This document shows, in pieces, positions 36,850-48,459 of a stretch of 64,000 bases of DNA. Each line of letters starts with the position of its first letter. The stretch's first letter is position 1. The position numbers and the translations under genes were made by a program. Source of the stretch: Hyperoodon ampullatus (taxonomy: Eukaryota; Chordata; Mammalia; Artiodactyla; Ziphiidae); NCBI GenBank assembly GCA_949752795.1, contig OX457074.1, forward strand, positions 620,001 to 684,000, read 5' to 3'. The notes beneath the pieces were generated by a model. It had not been told where the DNA came from and searched no databases. It saw only the letters and a list, made by a program, of their open reading frames with translations.

Positions 36850-38089
36850 ATTCTGATGACCCCCTGATGAGGGCCCTGCAGGGCTAGCGGGCCGAGGGAC
36901 TGAAACGCAACCCACTTGTAAGGCTCCCACTCATTGAGCCTCCTCTGCCTGCCCTAAGCAGCAGTATCTCCCATCTCCTCGGTGCTCACTGAGCCCTCCA
37001 CACTAGACCCGTGCCCCTCTGCGAAGGTGGGCCGCACCCTGCTCTTTTGCCTGTTGCCTGCTTTGTTATGTATTCAGTCTTGGTTCCCCAGGCTGGGCAC
37101 TCCTCCAAGAGTGGGGACCAGCTCCCTCACTTAGGTGGGGCTCTCTGAGAGCAGAGATCACCTCGCCCTCATCCCCCCAGACGGCAGCGTGAGACACCTC
37201 GCTCACCTCCGCCCCTTCACCTCCTTCACAGCTCTGAAACCACAAGAGGGAGGTGGGCCTTGGGTTTCCACTGGCTCTGCTTTAAAGCATCATGGCTTTC
37301 TGTTCCATACGGGAGGAGAGGGACTCAAAAGGCCCAGTCAGTGGGGCGACTTTGGTTAAGTCCCTGGTTTCTTGCTGCATAGACGAGGCTGGGGTGCAAG
37401 GAGACATTTTCGGGCTCTGTGAGGTCCCTGGCTGGCCAGAACCGAGCCCCGGAACAGTGTGCTACCTCTTTCCACCAACATGAGGTGACTATTCCCTCTA
37501 GCTTTTTATCCTGTGGGGATGCTAACAGGGTGGGGGGGCGGGGGGCAAGGAGTGTAGTGTAGAGTCACAGTAGGTAAAGCAAGATCTAGGCCTGGGACCG
37601 TCGGCAAGGAGCGCCACCTCTCTTTGCGAGGAGTCCGGTGCGGGGGAGGTCGGGGTGGTGCATTTCGGGGCCTGGGTCCCCTGGACAGAAAACTGGAGGA
37701 GGGAGGCCATGCAGCCCAAGGCAACAGTTAACTGCACCGCGGCGGGACATGTTCCTTCTTGACCCTGACAGGGAACCCTGTCCTCCCAGCTGGGAGGACA
37801 AGGTTTGTGGAAACACTGCTGCCTGCTCAGATATGCGCGCCACCCTGGTGCGGCCAGACTCTGGAATTCGCTTGCAGTGGGAATGGGGGAGGCAGCCAAG
37901 CTGGGTTAACTGCACAGATGGGGACAGCTCCCAACTCCCTCCTCCAGTCCCCAAATGGACCAACCTGGGATTCCGGGAAATCCCGGAGGGATATACCAAA
38001 ACGAAAGGGAAAGGGAGTAATAAAACTAGCTTTCTCTTTCCCGACCCCCACCGCCCCACCCCCTCCCCGCCCAGGTGGCCCCTGCAGGC
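36850..38089. other. Intergenic or PHOSPHO1 3'-UTR-like sequence
   Basis: This 1.2-kb stretch lies between the tails of the two gene remnants. In human the two genes end very close together, so most of it would correspond to the 3' UTR of PHOSPHO1 on the minus strand. I see no coding region or repeat family in it. Confidence 0.4.
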
Positions 38090-38837
38090 CACGTCCTCAG
38101 CACCTGATGCAGGTGTAGGCGCACTTCAGTGGAGATTTCCCAGGGCACCACCCTGGCGAGGAAGGAGCTGGGCTCGGCCTTCTGCGCCTCCTGCATAAGG
38201 CGGTGCATGGGGTAGTGGTGGCGCAGGAAGGCCACTTCACTGCCTGCCAGCAGCCCCGTGGGGCAGAAGTCGTTGGCGCCGTCGCTCACGTACAAAAGGC
38301 ACTCGAAGGGCACGCCGTCGTGGGCCTGCTCGTGCAGATAGTCGCTGAGCACCTTGTGCTGGCACATGTTGGCGGGGCAGCGAGCGCAGCTGTGCGTGTG
38401 GAAGGGCTGCAGCGCCAGCAGCCCCCAAGGGTCGGGCCCCAACGGGTTGCTGAAGATGTGGCGGAACAGGCTGTGGTGACCGGCGGCGCACAGCACACTC
38501 TCCACGCCAAAGGTGTTGGCGTCTGAGATGAGAATAACCTCAAAGCAGGCGCCCTGCTTGGCCACAAACTGCAGCAGCTCGCCCGTGCCGGGCGACAGGG
38601 GGATGGCCTCGTAGATGGCGCGCAAGTCCCGCGGCCGCACGCCCTGCTCGCCCAGGTACTGGAAGACGCGCTGCATGTACTCGTTGTAGAAGCCCTCGCG
38701 CTAGGTGGCACACAGGCTCTCAGGCAGCTGCTGGCCCGCCACGGCACGCGCACGATGGAGCCGTCGCTGGTTTCGTCCACGATAGTCTCCTCCAAATCGA
38801 AGGTCAGGAGGAAGCGTGGCGCGCCGGGCGCAGCCAT
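38090..38837 (-). pseudogene. PHOSPHO1: PHOSPHO1 pseudogene (phosphoethanolamine/phosphocholine phosphatase)
   Basis: PHOSPHO1 is a HAD-family phosphatase that frees phosphate from phosphocholine and phosphoethanolamine in matrix vesicles during bone mineralisation. Read on the minus strand, 38,837 starts [14 protein letters not shown]; after a break, [18 protein letters not shown] and [16 protein letters not shown] onward match the family almost to its C-terminus. Defects: the HAD motif I DxD is now DLE (38,790-38,798); a frameshift lies at about 38,735-38,760; a TAG stop at 38,701-38,703 replaces a Tyr codon; the GDGANDF motif reads SDGANDF (about 38,270-38,289); and the usual C-terminal stop is lost, so the frame runs on to about 38,026. 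The catalytic damage makes it non-functional. Its tail-to-tail position with the ABI3-like exon matches the human locus. Confidence 0.9.
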
Positions 38838-39185
38838 CCCGCTCTCCTCTACCAGCTTTGTCCTGAGCGACCAAATCCTTTTGTGGTCACCAAAGAGTCC
38901 CTCAGAGGAAAGCGGGACAGGACCTCTGAGCTCCTCCTGCAGGGCGGGGAGCGGCGGCTGCGGAGGTCTGTCCCGGCTGAGTCTGGAGTGTCGAGAGTGG
39001 GGAGAGGGCCGAGCTGAGGTATTTGGGCGCAGGATGGAGCAAGGGGTGCTCACGGGAATTGGAGGGGACGCTGCGTCTTATCCATCCCCGGATTTCTGGG
39101 CTCCGGCTCTCACGAGTCCTTCCAGTCCAGAGGGTCCGTGAATGCTGTGCATCTGGGCCGTTCCCTCCACTTGCCCCCCATCCCC
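38838..39185 (-). other. Upstream (intron or 5') part of the PHOSPHO1 copy
   Basis: GC-rich sequence upstream of the PHOSPHO1-like start on the minus strand, up to the edge of the captured block. An open frame continues upstream of MAAPG but does not resemble the known N-terminus, so it is probably intron or alternative first-exon sequence. Confidence 0.4.
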
Positions 39186-39310
39186 ATGTTATGTATTTTT
39201 AACCACAATAAAAAAATGAATGAAACACTGATAATACGTTACAACATGGATAAACATTGAAAACATTCTAAGTCAAAGAAGTCATACTGAAAAGGCCACT
39301 CATATCACAA
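39186..39310 (+). mobile_element. L1 3' end (right half of split L1) plus a second L1 piece
   Basis: ATGTTATGTATTTTTAACC and the following ACAATAAAAAAA match the L1 3' terminus and A-tail, continuing the fragment that stops at 35,785. From about 39,213, ACACTGATAATACGTTACAAC...TTGAAAACATTCTAAG matches a more upstream L1 3' segment and must belong to another L1 piece. Confidence 0.65.
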
Positions 39311-39354
39311 CCATCTTGTGTGCTTTAAATCCATAGCAGTTTTGAAAGTGAGGG

Positions 39355-39482
39355 GAAGGGACTTTCCTGGTGGTCCAGTGGTTAAGACTCTGTGCTCCCA
39401 ATGTAGGGGGCACAGGTTCGATCCTTGGTCAGGGAACTAAAATCCTGCGTGCACAGCATGGCCAAAAATTAAAATAAAATAA
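39355..39482 (+). mobile_element. CHR/Bov-tA-type tRNA(Glu)-derived SINE
   Basis: It starts GGGACTTTCCTGGTGGTCC. A pol III A box (TGGTCCAGTGG) and B box (GGTTCGATCCT) are recognisable, followed by GGTCAGGGAACTAAAATCC and an A-rich tail. It is a cetartiodactyl SINE, older than the one at 52.3 kb judging by its changes. I could not define target duplications. Confidence 0.85.
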
Positions 39483-40985
39483 ACGTCATTGGCCTGGTTT
39501 TGGGTCATAGCATCATCCTTGAACCCATCAGAGCACCCACAGGATGGAACATGGGATTGGCTAGATGTGGATCATATGCCCATCTTCAAGGTGGGTAGCA
39601 TCAGCCCTCTGGAACTGTTTGGACTGGAAACAGATAAGAAGTTCCCAAAGGAAAGCTGAGGTTCTGGACTTTGGCATGAGAACAGATGCTGGCTTGGGGA
39701 AAGCGGCAGATTCCACACCACTGACGGCCCACTGCACAGCTGTGGGATCTGAAGGCCAAGGAAGGAAGGGGCTGATTTAGGGTCAGGGGCTGCAGCCACC
39801 CATCCAGTGCTCTTGCTGTCCGCCCACAACAGCAAGAACCTCTTCCTCTTGCAAAAGGCACAGCCCTCCTTGATGTCTCTGGTGGCGGGAGCCCAGGAGT
39901 CACACCTGCCCCATGGCCACATGACTCAACCATCCCCCAAGAACAATACTGCTCATTTATCCAGTCTCCTCCCTCCTTTACAAAGAGCAGAGACTAAATG
40001 CTATGGTGGTTAGGAAATTCTTGCTCAATGAAGCAGTGAGAGGCTCAAGGATTATGCCGTATCATGGAATCCATCATTGGCAGCTTTCAGAGACCACATG
40101 GGTGCACGTGGCTCTCCAAGATCATGCAGCCTCAGTGTGAAACTGTCCATTGGGTGGCCCAGTTGCTCCCGTATCTTTGACTCTTAATGAGTATGAATAT
40201 GAAAAGTTTGTTACAGCTGGAAGCCCAAAGGACTGCAAGGCCATGGTCTGCTGTATGGTTGTTGTGTCAGGGACACACTCAAATGTTTAGACGGTTATCA
40301 CCTCGCTTGGCAGGCTATAAGCCTGTGAGGGGGGAGGCCCTTTTCTCAACCACAAGGATGTTAGTAACTGAAACATCCCAAAGGGCTGTCTGTGCTGCCC
40401 AGGTAGCTGTTCAATTGCCCAGCAGCAAGGTCAGCTCAGTAACTGGCCACAGGGGCTTGACAGGGACCAGACTGGCCTGAGCTGGAGGACCACAGATGAC
40501 TGCCTGGATGGTCAGAGGTCAAGGGCTGTCCTGAGACTTGATGTCTATTGATGCCCACTCAGATGGGACAAAGGATGCCTGCAGTCCCAGGAGGGCCCCA
40601 CCAGCCCTCAGGAGGCAGCACCTGGGGGCTGGTAGGTCACTGCACCAAGTTCTGTATAAATTCATAACATGACCATGGAGTGAGCTCAGTCAGGCCTGTG
40701 CTGGACCCAGGCTGCCCAGGCCAAGTGGGGCCAGCACTACTCTCTCCAGTTCAGATGGTAGGAGGAAACCCTGTGGGCTTCTGAGGCCCTAACAGCCGTT
40801 GACTGAGGTTGAGTTGGATTTGAAACAGTCAGTGACCAGAGCAGACATTTCATTCTTCTGCCATCAGGTTCCAGGACGGGGGTAGATAACCAGCGGTCCA
40901 GGTGAGCCCCACACTCGTGAGTGACCCCAGGCAAGTCCTGTCCACCCTACAGGACTCAGAGGTGTGGGGTTAGGGGGGCCGTGAG
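39483..40985. other. Unique sequence, no gene recognised
   Basis: About 1.5 kb of ordinary-composition DNA. Open frames are short and show no family features. Nothing I can assign. Confidence 0.5.
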
Positions 40986-40994
40986 CCAGCTGTG

Positions 40995-41220
40995 CTTAAC
41001 ACTAACCCACTAACCCTAACACCCAAATCTCTACTGTTCACTCCCCAACCCTAACCTCCTCATCTCTAATCCTAAACCCTAAGGCTCCTAACCCCTAGCC
41101 CCTAGATACTCGACCTTGACCTGTAAACCTCCCAACCCTTACCCTGACCCTGACTCAGACCGTCTGACCTGACCCTCTAACCCTGACCCTCTAGCCTGCA
41201 TCCTTTAACTCTAATCCCTC
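40995..41220 (+). repeat. Small degenerate telomere-like tract
   Basis: Scattered CCCTAA, ACCCTAAC, TAACCCTA and CCCTGACC units in about 225 bp, C-rich on the + strand like those at 28.6 kb and 45.15 kb. It is much more decayed than either. Confidence 0.7.
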
Positions 41221-43110
41221 AAAACCTGGGCTCAGCTGAGTGGCTCCATCCAGAGGTGAAGCAGGACCTGTCTTTGGGCCCCCACTGCCTCTGCCCTCTC
41301 CTCCCCCCAGGAACCAGAAAGCCCTGGGTTGTTGGACTCTCCTGACCAGATGGGCAGCTGCTCCTGGTCTACCTGCGCCCACACCCCCCTCCTCTGGGGC
41401 CCTTGGCCTCTGGACTGTCTGACCTTCAGTCCACCTTCAGGAGCCCGGAGACAAATCCAGGTGAGACGCCTGCTTCATTGGCACAGGTGGGACCTGGTCC
41501 CCATCCTCACAGCCCGGCCAGAAAGCTTTGTGCACACTGTCTCAGGAGGCTGCCTGTCCCCAACTAGCTGGAGGGGTCAGGAGTCAGATGTGGAACTGAA
41601 GTGTCCTTGAGATTGGAGTGCAGGCAGGAGACGGCAGGAGGGGTGAGAGGTGAGGTGTCATCATTCCCAAATCAGGCAGGGAGTGTGTGCTGTGTTTGCA
41701 TTTCAGGCAGGGAAGAGTATGTCAGATGGAAGCTCTGAAGTAGCACACCTTGCAGGCCAACCTACTAGGGCAGTTCTTCCCTAAGTCAACGGGTGGTGCA
41801 AGACAATGCAAGAAACTGTAAATATATCCTTACAATGAATCTGGCAACTGGAAAGGAAACGTTACAGGTCATGGCAACCAAGGCACGAGGAGCCCGTCCC
41901 GCCTGCCCAGGCTTGCGCAGTCTGGAGGTGGAGCCAGGGTAGGCTGGACAGGCAGCTCCTGGCTAGGGCCTGGGCCGGAGAGCCCCAGAAGGCGTGGCAA
42001 CCCGCAGACAATTTCCAGAGCCCACTGCAGCCGGGAGACGTTCCCTACAGAACAGCCTCGGGCCCTGTGTGTCCACCCTGTACACAGCACGACCCCGTCG
42101 ACCCCTGGGCCTCATTCACGGCTGTCTGGCCACCCCTCCCCTCACTTCCTGAGTGTCTGAGCCCCCAGGGCCCCCTTGGCCGAGCCTTCTCTGCACACCT
42201 GGCTTTCCTGACTATCCCTGCCTCTCTGAGCACACTGTGTCCTTCCCCAGGGTCTGCGGGTCTGGCTAAGGGTCCCCCTTGTCTCCGGGTGGGCACCCCA
42301 GCCAACGCTGATGCTTGCCTTTCCTGAAAGATGGCCCCCTCAGTCTCACCAACTCCAAACTGTGTTGTGTTTACTTCTGGCAAAGAGGGAATGAAGAGGA
42401 AGCCCCATTCCGGCCTCACGCAAGGTGCGTGCTAACCTTGTGGACCCAAGGGACCACAAAAAAGAGGCTGGAAGCCTGGTGGAGGCACAGCCCCTACCGT
42501 CACCCCTGTTCCTCGGCCCAGCTTCTCTCTTCTACCATCAAACCCCTCAGCCGCCACCAGAGGAAATGTGTGGGCCTGATCCTGTCACTCTGGTTCCAAA
42601 ACTGTTCTGTCTATAAAACGAAGTCAAAGCTAGCTGTCTGGCCACCCTTGCAGCCCCTCTGCGATGCGTCCTCCCCACGAGCCAGGCACCCAGCCCCTTC
42701 CCCTGCCCCCTGCCCCCACCCTCCTCTAGAGCGAGCTCTGTCCACCCCGCTCCTTCGGTTCAGCTCAGCTGCCACCTCCGCTGACCCACCAGCCAGAGGT
42801 AACCTCTCCCTCCACAGACACACCTGGCCTGCAGCTCCTCTGTCCCACGCCCGGCTGGGCTGAGCACAGCTGAGAGCATGCGCCTGCTTCACTGTGGACC
42901 CCAGGCCCCAGCACATGGCACAGGCTCAGGGGTGTTTACTGGACAGATGGATGACCGTGAGGATGAGCAGGCATATCACTCACGGTAGCGGGTAGTGGTC
43001 CTCCTTTTGAGTCTCTACACTTCACCACAAAGTGCTGAGGCAACAGCAAAAGGGAGGGTGGGGGAAGGCGGCACCAGAAAGCAACAACTCCATGCCTTCC
43101 TCATCCCCCC
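41221..43110. other. Unique sequence, no gene recognised
   Basis: GC-rich DNA with several short open frames on both strands and one donor-like site (AATCCAG/GTGAGAC at about 41,455-41,467). None resembles a known protein. I see no clear repeat family. Confidence 0.45.
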
Positions 43111-43114
43111 ACAG

Positions 43115-43385
43115 CACGCACGTGTACACACATATGTGCACGTACACGCCCGAGCATACCTGCATTCACACACATGTACACACACACATGAAAAGATGGA
43201 CTGCAGTCACACACATGCACACAATCACATGTGCTGCACATGCAAAAACACGTGCATACACACATATGTGCCTGCCTGCACATAAACACACTCACATGCA
43301 CTCGGGTGTACACAGACCTGTGCACAGACAGCACACACATGCACGTGCTTGTGCACACTCACGTAATACACACACATACATACAA
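43115..43385 (+). repeat. Imperfect CA/CACATG microsatellite
   Basis: About 270 bp of mostly alternating pyrimidine-purine sequence (CACACATG, CACGTG, TACACAC, CATATGTG), with many ATG and CACGTG-type steps. The peptide-like His/Thr/Cys frames over it are artefacts. Confidence 0.9.
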
Positions 43386-45146
43386 AAGCTCAGGAAATTT
43401 CATAAAGTTTGTTTTTGTTTCACCCTCCCCAAGAACGAGGAGACAGCAGATGGTCCCTGGGAAATAAAGATGGTCACGGCCCTGCATCTGTCACAGAGGC
43501 TAGTTGAAGGCTCAAGCACGCTCTGCCCTGCCCAGTCGTGGGGTACAGACCCAGCCTGCTCAGCTTCCTCAGCTGAGCCTTCCGCTGCCCCAGCCCCTCG
43601 TGGGAGAAGCAAGTCTGAGTGTCAGTTGCAGGTCATGTCTGTGCTACTTCTGGACTGGGGGTCTTGTGTTATCTTGCATGGTATCTTGCTGTGGGCTGAG
43701 GCTTACATTTTGCTAACTACTCTTCCATAAGCACTTCACCATATTCCTGAATGCCTATGCCTTCCAGAGGCTCCAGTTCTAGAACCCTGGAGTTGGGAAA
43801 CAGTCAGCCGTCTCTGTGCACAATCACAAAGCTGCAGTCTGACCCAAGTCCACTTCTTGTATGTCTTAATGCTGCTCCACCTGGGGCTGATTGGGGAGGT
43901 GCTGGGTCTACAGTCCATGAAGATCAGGGAGACATGATCCCCTCTCGCAGGCCTGCACAGACTTACCTTTGTCTGTTAGTCCAAGTCATGCTCTATACAA
44001 CATCTCTGTTTTTCTCCTCTAGAAAAAAATATTCCCAAAAGCAGCAGCATCTCTTTAGACCACAGTCAGGATGACCCTCCTGGAATGAGCCTCAATCCTG
44101 CCTCAACTGGACTCTCTCCTGCCCTCTGCCTGACAAGGACCAGGCCTTGGGTGTGGTCAGTCTCCCCTCAGTCTGACTGGGCCTTCCTGACCAGAGAGCC
44201 CAGGATACCCCCTGAGCCTGGGGACTCAAGCATGTGTTGTGGGCAAATGTGCTGATGCATCAAAAAATGATAGGACTCTCCAAGACCATGAAAAATCACA
44301 TACAACACGAACCATAAATAACAGCCAGGCTTGTTCTACACTGTGTGAAAACTGTCAATTTTTCACTGCACTGGAACACACACACAGATGCTCTGGGCCT
44401 GGAAGAGCCCCAGGGCCCTGGTGCTGCCCAGACTGGAAAGGGCCTCACACAGCACCTTCTGGATCCTCACTGTGATGGGATGGGGGATCCAGAAAGAATG
44501 CATAAGAAGTGGATACAGGAGCCCAGCCAAGCTCCCAGGCTTTTGGGGCCTGGAGGGTCAGAAAGCTCCAGAGTATTCCCCTTGCTGAACTTGGATTCAG
44601 AGTCCCAGATGCTCTGTGGGCAGCAGGATCCTCCCATGAGGACACTGACCATCTCCTCCAGGCCTCTACCACACAAAGGGTGACCAATCACAGAGCTGCG
44701 CCACAGGGATGAGGGCAGGCCAGGGAGCCTGAGGGAGAGGAGGCGGGAAGCGGCAGCACCCCAGTTCCATGGTCTTCTCGTCCCCCTGGAGCCCCCGCCC
44801 TGGTGCACAGTTCACTCCCGGGCTCACCGTGAGTGATGCGCTGAGCAGGCCTGAGTCTTACCGACGGCCAGATCTCTTGGGCCCTCTGCGTCCTGTGTTT
44901 TGCTGCAGACAGTACACCCTTAGTAACTGCTCAAGTCGCGGATCGAGAGGGTCAATGAACGAATGAGCAAGGGAATGAGTGAGCGATGAAGGAACAGAGA
45001 AATGGGCAGATGGTGGATCCGCGCTGCCATGCTGACCCCGAGAACGAAATGTCACAGGCGTGCAAGACTCTCCCACGAAACAGTCTACACTGCCTCCTGA
45101 CCCCAAGCCACTCCCTTCAGGACACCCTTGCTCCACACCATAAAAT
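43386..45146. other. Unique sequence with a possible L2/MIR3-like tail
   Basis: No gene recognised. At about 44,905-44,995, TACACCCTTAGTAACTGCTC followed by GAATGAGCAAGGGAATGAGTG resembles the 3' tail of L2/MIR3-type repeats, but weakly. Confidence 0.4.
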
Positions 45147-45295
45147 GTACCCTAACCCTAGCCCGTACCCTAACCCATACCCTAACCTGTACCCTAACCC
45201 CTACCCTAACCCTAACCTGTAGCCATACCCTAACCCCTAACCCTAAACTTAACCCTAACCCAACACTAACCCTAACCCTAACCCTAACTCAGGCC
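45147..45295 (+). repeat. Telomere-like tract leading into the second satellite
   Basis: CCCTAACC units with CGTA, CATA and TGTA interruptions, then nearly perfect CCCTAA runs at about 45,262-45,288. CCCTAA orientation on the + strand. It passes without a gap into the 24-bp satellite (AACTCAGGCCCTGATC). Confidence 0.9.
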
Positions 45296-45640
45296 CTGAT
45301 CATGTTTTTAACTAAGACCCTAATACTGATCCTACAAAGGCCCTGATGCTCCTCCGAAGTCATGACCTGACAGTGTCCTCAGCTAAGGGCATGACACTAG
45401 GCCTCACTCGGGCCCTGTCACTCTCCCTAAGTCAGGCTATCACGCTGTCCCTACCTGAAGCCCTGACATTGGTTCTAAAAATGGCCCTGGTACTCTCAGT
45501 AACTAACGTCGTGACACGATCCCTAGATGTTAACCTGACCCTGTCACTAGCTAATGTCCTCCCTCTGATGATAACTAAAGCCCTGATGCTGCGCCTAACT
45601 CAGGCCCTGAATTTAGTCCCAAGTCCGTGACACTGTCCTT
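45296..45640 (+). repeat. Module A, left arm copy 1
   Basis: Roughly 350 bp with a fixed order of markers: AAGACC...GATCCTACAAAGGCC, AAGTCATGACC, GGCCTCACTC, TACCTGAAGCCC, ACTCTCAGTAAC, AACTAAAGCCC, AGTCCCAAG. The same order recurs in six further copies, on both arms. Bounds approximate. Confidence 0.8.
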
Positions 45641-46129
45641 AATTAAGGCCTAGATGCTTCTCCTAGGTCAGGGCTTGATACTGTTCCTAACTAAGGCCCT
45701 AACACTATTCCTAACTCAGGTTCTGACACTGTACGTAACAGAAGGCCCTGGCGCTAGTCCTAAGGCCCTGACACTACTCCTAACTCAGGCTCTGACGCTA
45801 GTCCTAACTAAGGCCCTGACACTGTCCCTAACTAAGGCCCTGACACTACACCTAACTCAGGCCCTGACACTGGCCCAAACTAAAGCACTGACACTACTCC
45901 TAACACAGGCCCTCACACGATTCCTTTGAAGGCTCTGATGCTAGTCGCAAGGCCCTGACACTGACCCTAAGGCCCTGCTGCCGTCAATATCTAAAGTCCT
46001 GACACTATCCTGACAATATATTCTAACGAATGTCTTAATAACGTCCTAGAACTCTCCTGATGTAAGCCTTGACGCTGTCCCTAAGTGAGGCCCCGAGGCT
46101 GTCCCTAACATAGGCCCTGAGAATGTCTT

Positions 46130-46385
46130 TAACAAAGACCCTGATGCTCATCCTACAGAGGCAATTGTGCTGCTCCTAAGCCTGGCCTGACACTTTCCCT
46201 AGATAAGGCCCTGACGCTGGTCCTAAATAAGGCCCTGATGCTCTGAATAACTAAGGCCTTCAAACTATCCCTCGCTCATTTCCTAACATTTTCCCTAGCC
46301 CATAACCTGACTCGATCTGTAGATAATGTCCTGCCTCTTATCCTACCTGAAGCCCTAATGCTTTCCCTAACTAAGTCACTGACTA
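46130..46385 (+). repeat. Module B, left arm copy 1
   Basis: Marker order AAAGACCCTGATGCTCATCC, CCTAAGCCTGG, CTGAATAACTAAGG, CTATCCCTCGCTCATTTCC, AACCTGACTCGATC, GTCCTGCCTCTTATCC. It is a paralogue of module A by general plan but distinct in sequence. Confidence 0.75.
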
Positions 46386-46593
46386 CTCCTAACTCAGGCC
46401 CTGACACTGGCCCTAACCAAAGCCTTCAAACTACTCCTAACTCAGGTCCTGACACTGTCCCTTACAAAGACCCTGACACTACACATAACACAGGCCCTGA
46501 CATGATGCCTAACAAAGGCTCTGATGCTAGTCTTAACTAAGGCCCTGACACTCTCCCTACCTAAGGCCCTGAACGTACTCCTAACTCAGGCCC

Positions 46594-46960
46594 TGATCAT
46601 GTCTTTAACTAAGACCCTACTGCTCATCCTACAAAGGCCCTAATGCTGCTCCTAAGTCATGCCCTGAGAGTGTCCCTAGCTAAGGGCCTGATGCTAGGCC
46701 TCACTCAGGCCGTCGCTCTCCTTACGTCAGGCTCTGACGCTGTCCCTACCTGAAGCCCTAACACTGTTTCTAAACAAGGCCCCTGGTACTCTCAGTAACT
46801 ATGGTATTGACACTATCTCCAGGTCATTTCCTGACACTATACCTAGATATTGACCTAACTCTATCTTTAGCTAAAGTTGAGCCTCTTATGGCAACTAAAG
46901 CCCTGATGCTGTGCCTGAATCAGGCCGTGAATTTAGCCCCAAGGCCATGACACTGTCCCT
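46594..46960 (+). repeat. Module A, left arm copy 2
   Basis: Same marker order as the copy at 45.3 kb, with AAGTCATGCCC and GAGCCTCTTATGGC. Its ATGCTGCTCC landmark is at 46,643, 2,332 bp before that of copy 3. Confidence 0.8.
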
Positions 46961-48459
46961 AACTAAGGCCTAGATGCTGGTCCAACGTCAGGGCCTGATA
47001 CTGTCCCTAACAAAGGCCCTAACACTATTCCTAACTCAGGCCCTGACACTGTACCTAACAGAAGGCTCTGATGCTACTCCTAACCAAGGCCCTGACACTG
47101 TCCCAAACTAAGGCCTAGATGCTGGTCCAAAGTCAGGACCTCATACTGTCCCCATCTAAGGACCTAGCACTATGGCTAACTCAGTCCCTGACAGTACCTA
47201 ACAGAAGGCCCTGACCCCAGTCCTAACTAAGACCCTGACACTGTCCCTAACAAAGGCTCTGATGCTAGTCCTAACCAAGGCAATGACACTGTCCCTAAGT
47301 AAGGCCTGAGATTACTAATAACTCAGGCCATGACACGATACCTAAAAAAGGCTCTGATGCTGTTCCTAACTAAGGCACTGACACTGTCCCTAACTAAGGC
47401 CCTGACACTACTCCTAACTCAGGCCCTCAAACGATTCCTAACAAAGGCTCTGATGCTAGTCCTAAGGCCCTGACACTGTTCCTAACAAAGGCACTGATGC
47501 CACTCCTAACTCAGGCCCTAACACTGTCCCCAATGAAGGGCCTTGTGTGACTCCTAATTCAGGCCCTAACACGATACCTAACAAAGGCTCTGATGCTAAT
47601 CGTACCTAAGGCTCTGACACTGTCCTTAACTAAGGCCTGGACACTACCACTAACTCAGGCCCTGATACTGTCTCTACCTAAGGCCCTGACACTACACCTA
47701 CCTCAGGCCATGACAGTGTCCCTAACTAAGGCCCTGACACTACACCTACCTCAGGCCATGACAGTGTCCCTAACTAAGGCCCTGACACTACTCCTAAATC
47801 TGCCCTGACATTATAACTAACAAAGGCTCTGACGCTAGTTCTAACCAAGGCCCTGACACTGTCCGAAACAAAGGCACTGACACTACTCCTAACTCAGGCC
47901 CTGACACGGTACCTAACGAAGGCTCTGATGCTAATCCTAACTAAGGCCCTGACACTGACCCTAACTAAGCCCTTGACACTACTCCTAACTAAGGCCCTGA
48001 TGCTACACATAGCTCAGGCCCTGACACTGTCCTTAACGAAGGCCTTGACACTACTAATGACTCAGGCCCTGACACTGTCCCTGAGGCCCTGACACTACTA
48101 CTAACTCAGGCCCTGACACGATACCTAACGAAGGCACTGATGGTAACCCTAACTAAGGCCTTGACACTATTCCTAACTAAGGCCCTGATGCTACACTTAA
48201 CTCAGGCCCTGACACTGTCCCTAAATAAGGCCTTGATACTACACCTACAACAGGCCCTGACACTGTTCCTAACAGAGGCACTGATGCTAGTCCTAAATCA
48301 GGCCCTGACACTGTCCCTAATAAAGGCCCTGCTGCTGTCAATATCTAAAGTCCTGACACTATCCTAAGCTTATATCCTGACCAATCTCTTACTAAGTTCC
48401 TGAAACTGTCCCTAAGAGAGGCCCTGAGGCTGTCCCTAACAGAGGTCCTGATAATGTCT

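Larger units (their letters stand above)
35786..39185. other. Captured 3.4-kb ABI3-PHOSPHO1 block inside an L1
   Basis: The block lies between the two halves of an L1 3' end and is flanked by the 9-bp direct repeat ATGTTATGT (35,777-35,785 and 39,186-39,194). It begins with a G-run and ends with a C-run. Inside are a MIR, an ABI3-like last exon with splice acceptor, and a PHOSPHO1-like copy on the opposite strand, in the tail-to-tail arrangement these genes have in human. Retained intron and intergenic sequence show a DNA-level (segmental) duplication, not a retrocopy. Confidence 0.65.

Noticed and set aside
38286..39053. 255-codon minus-strand frame as an independent protein
   Set aside because: Only its first part (MAAPGAPRF... 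to SIVR) is PHOSPHO1-like; after the frameshift it is the out-of-frame shadow of PHOSPHO1.
42315..43730. Open frames of 180-230 codons at 42.3-43.7 kb
   Set aside because: Low-complexity or His/Thr-rich translation of the CA repeat and GC-rich DNA, with no domain features or splice context.
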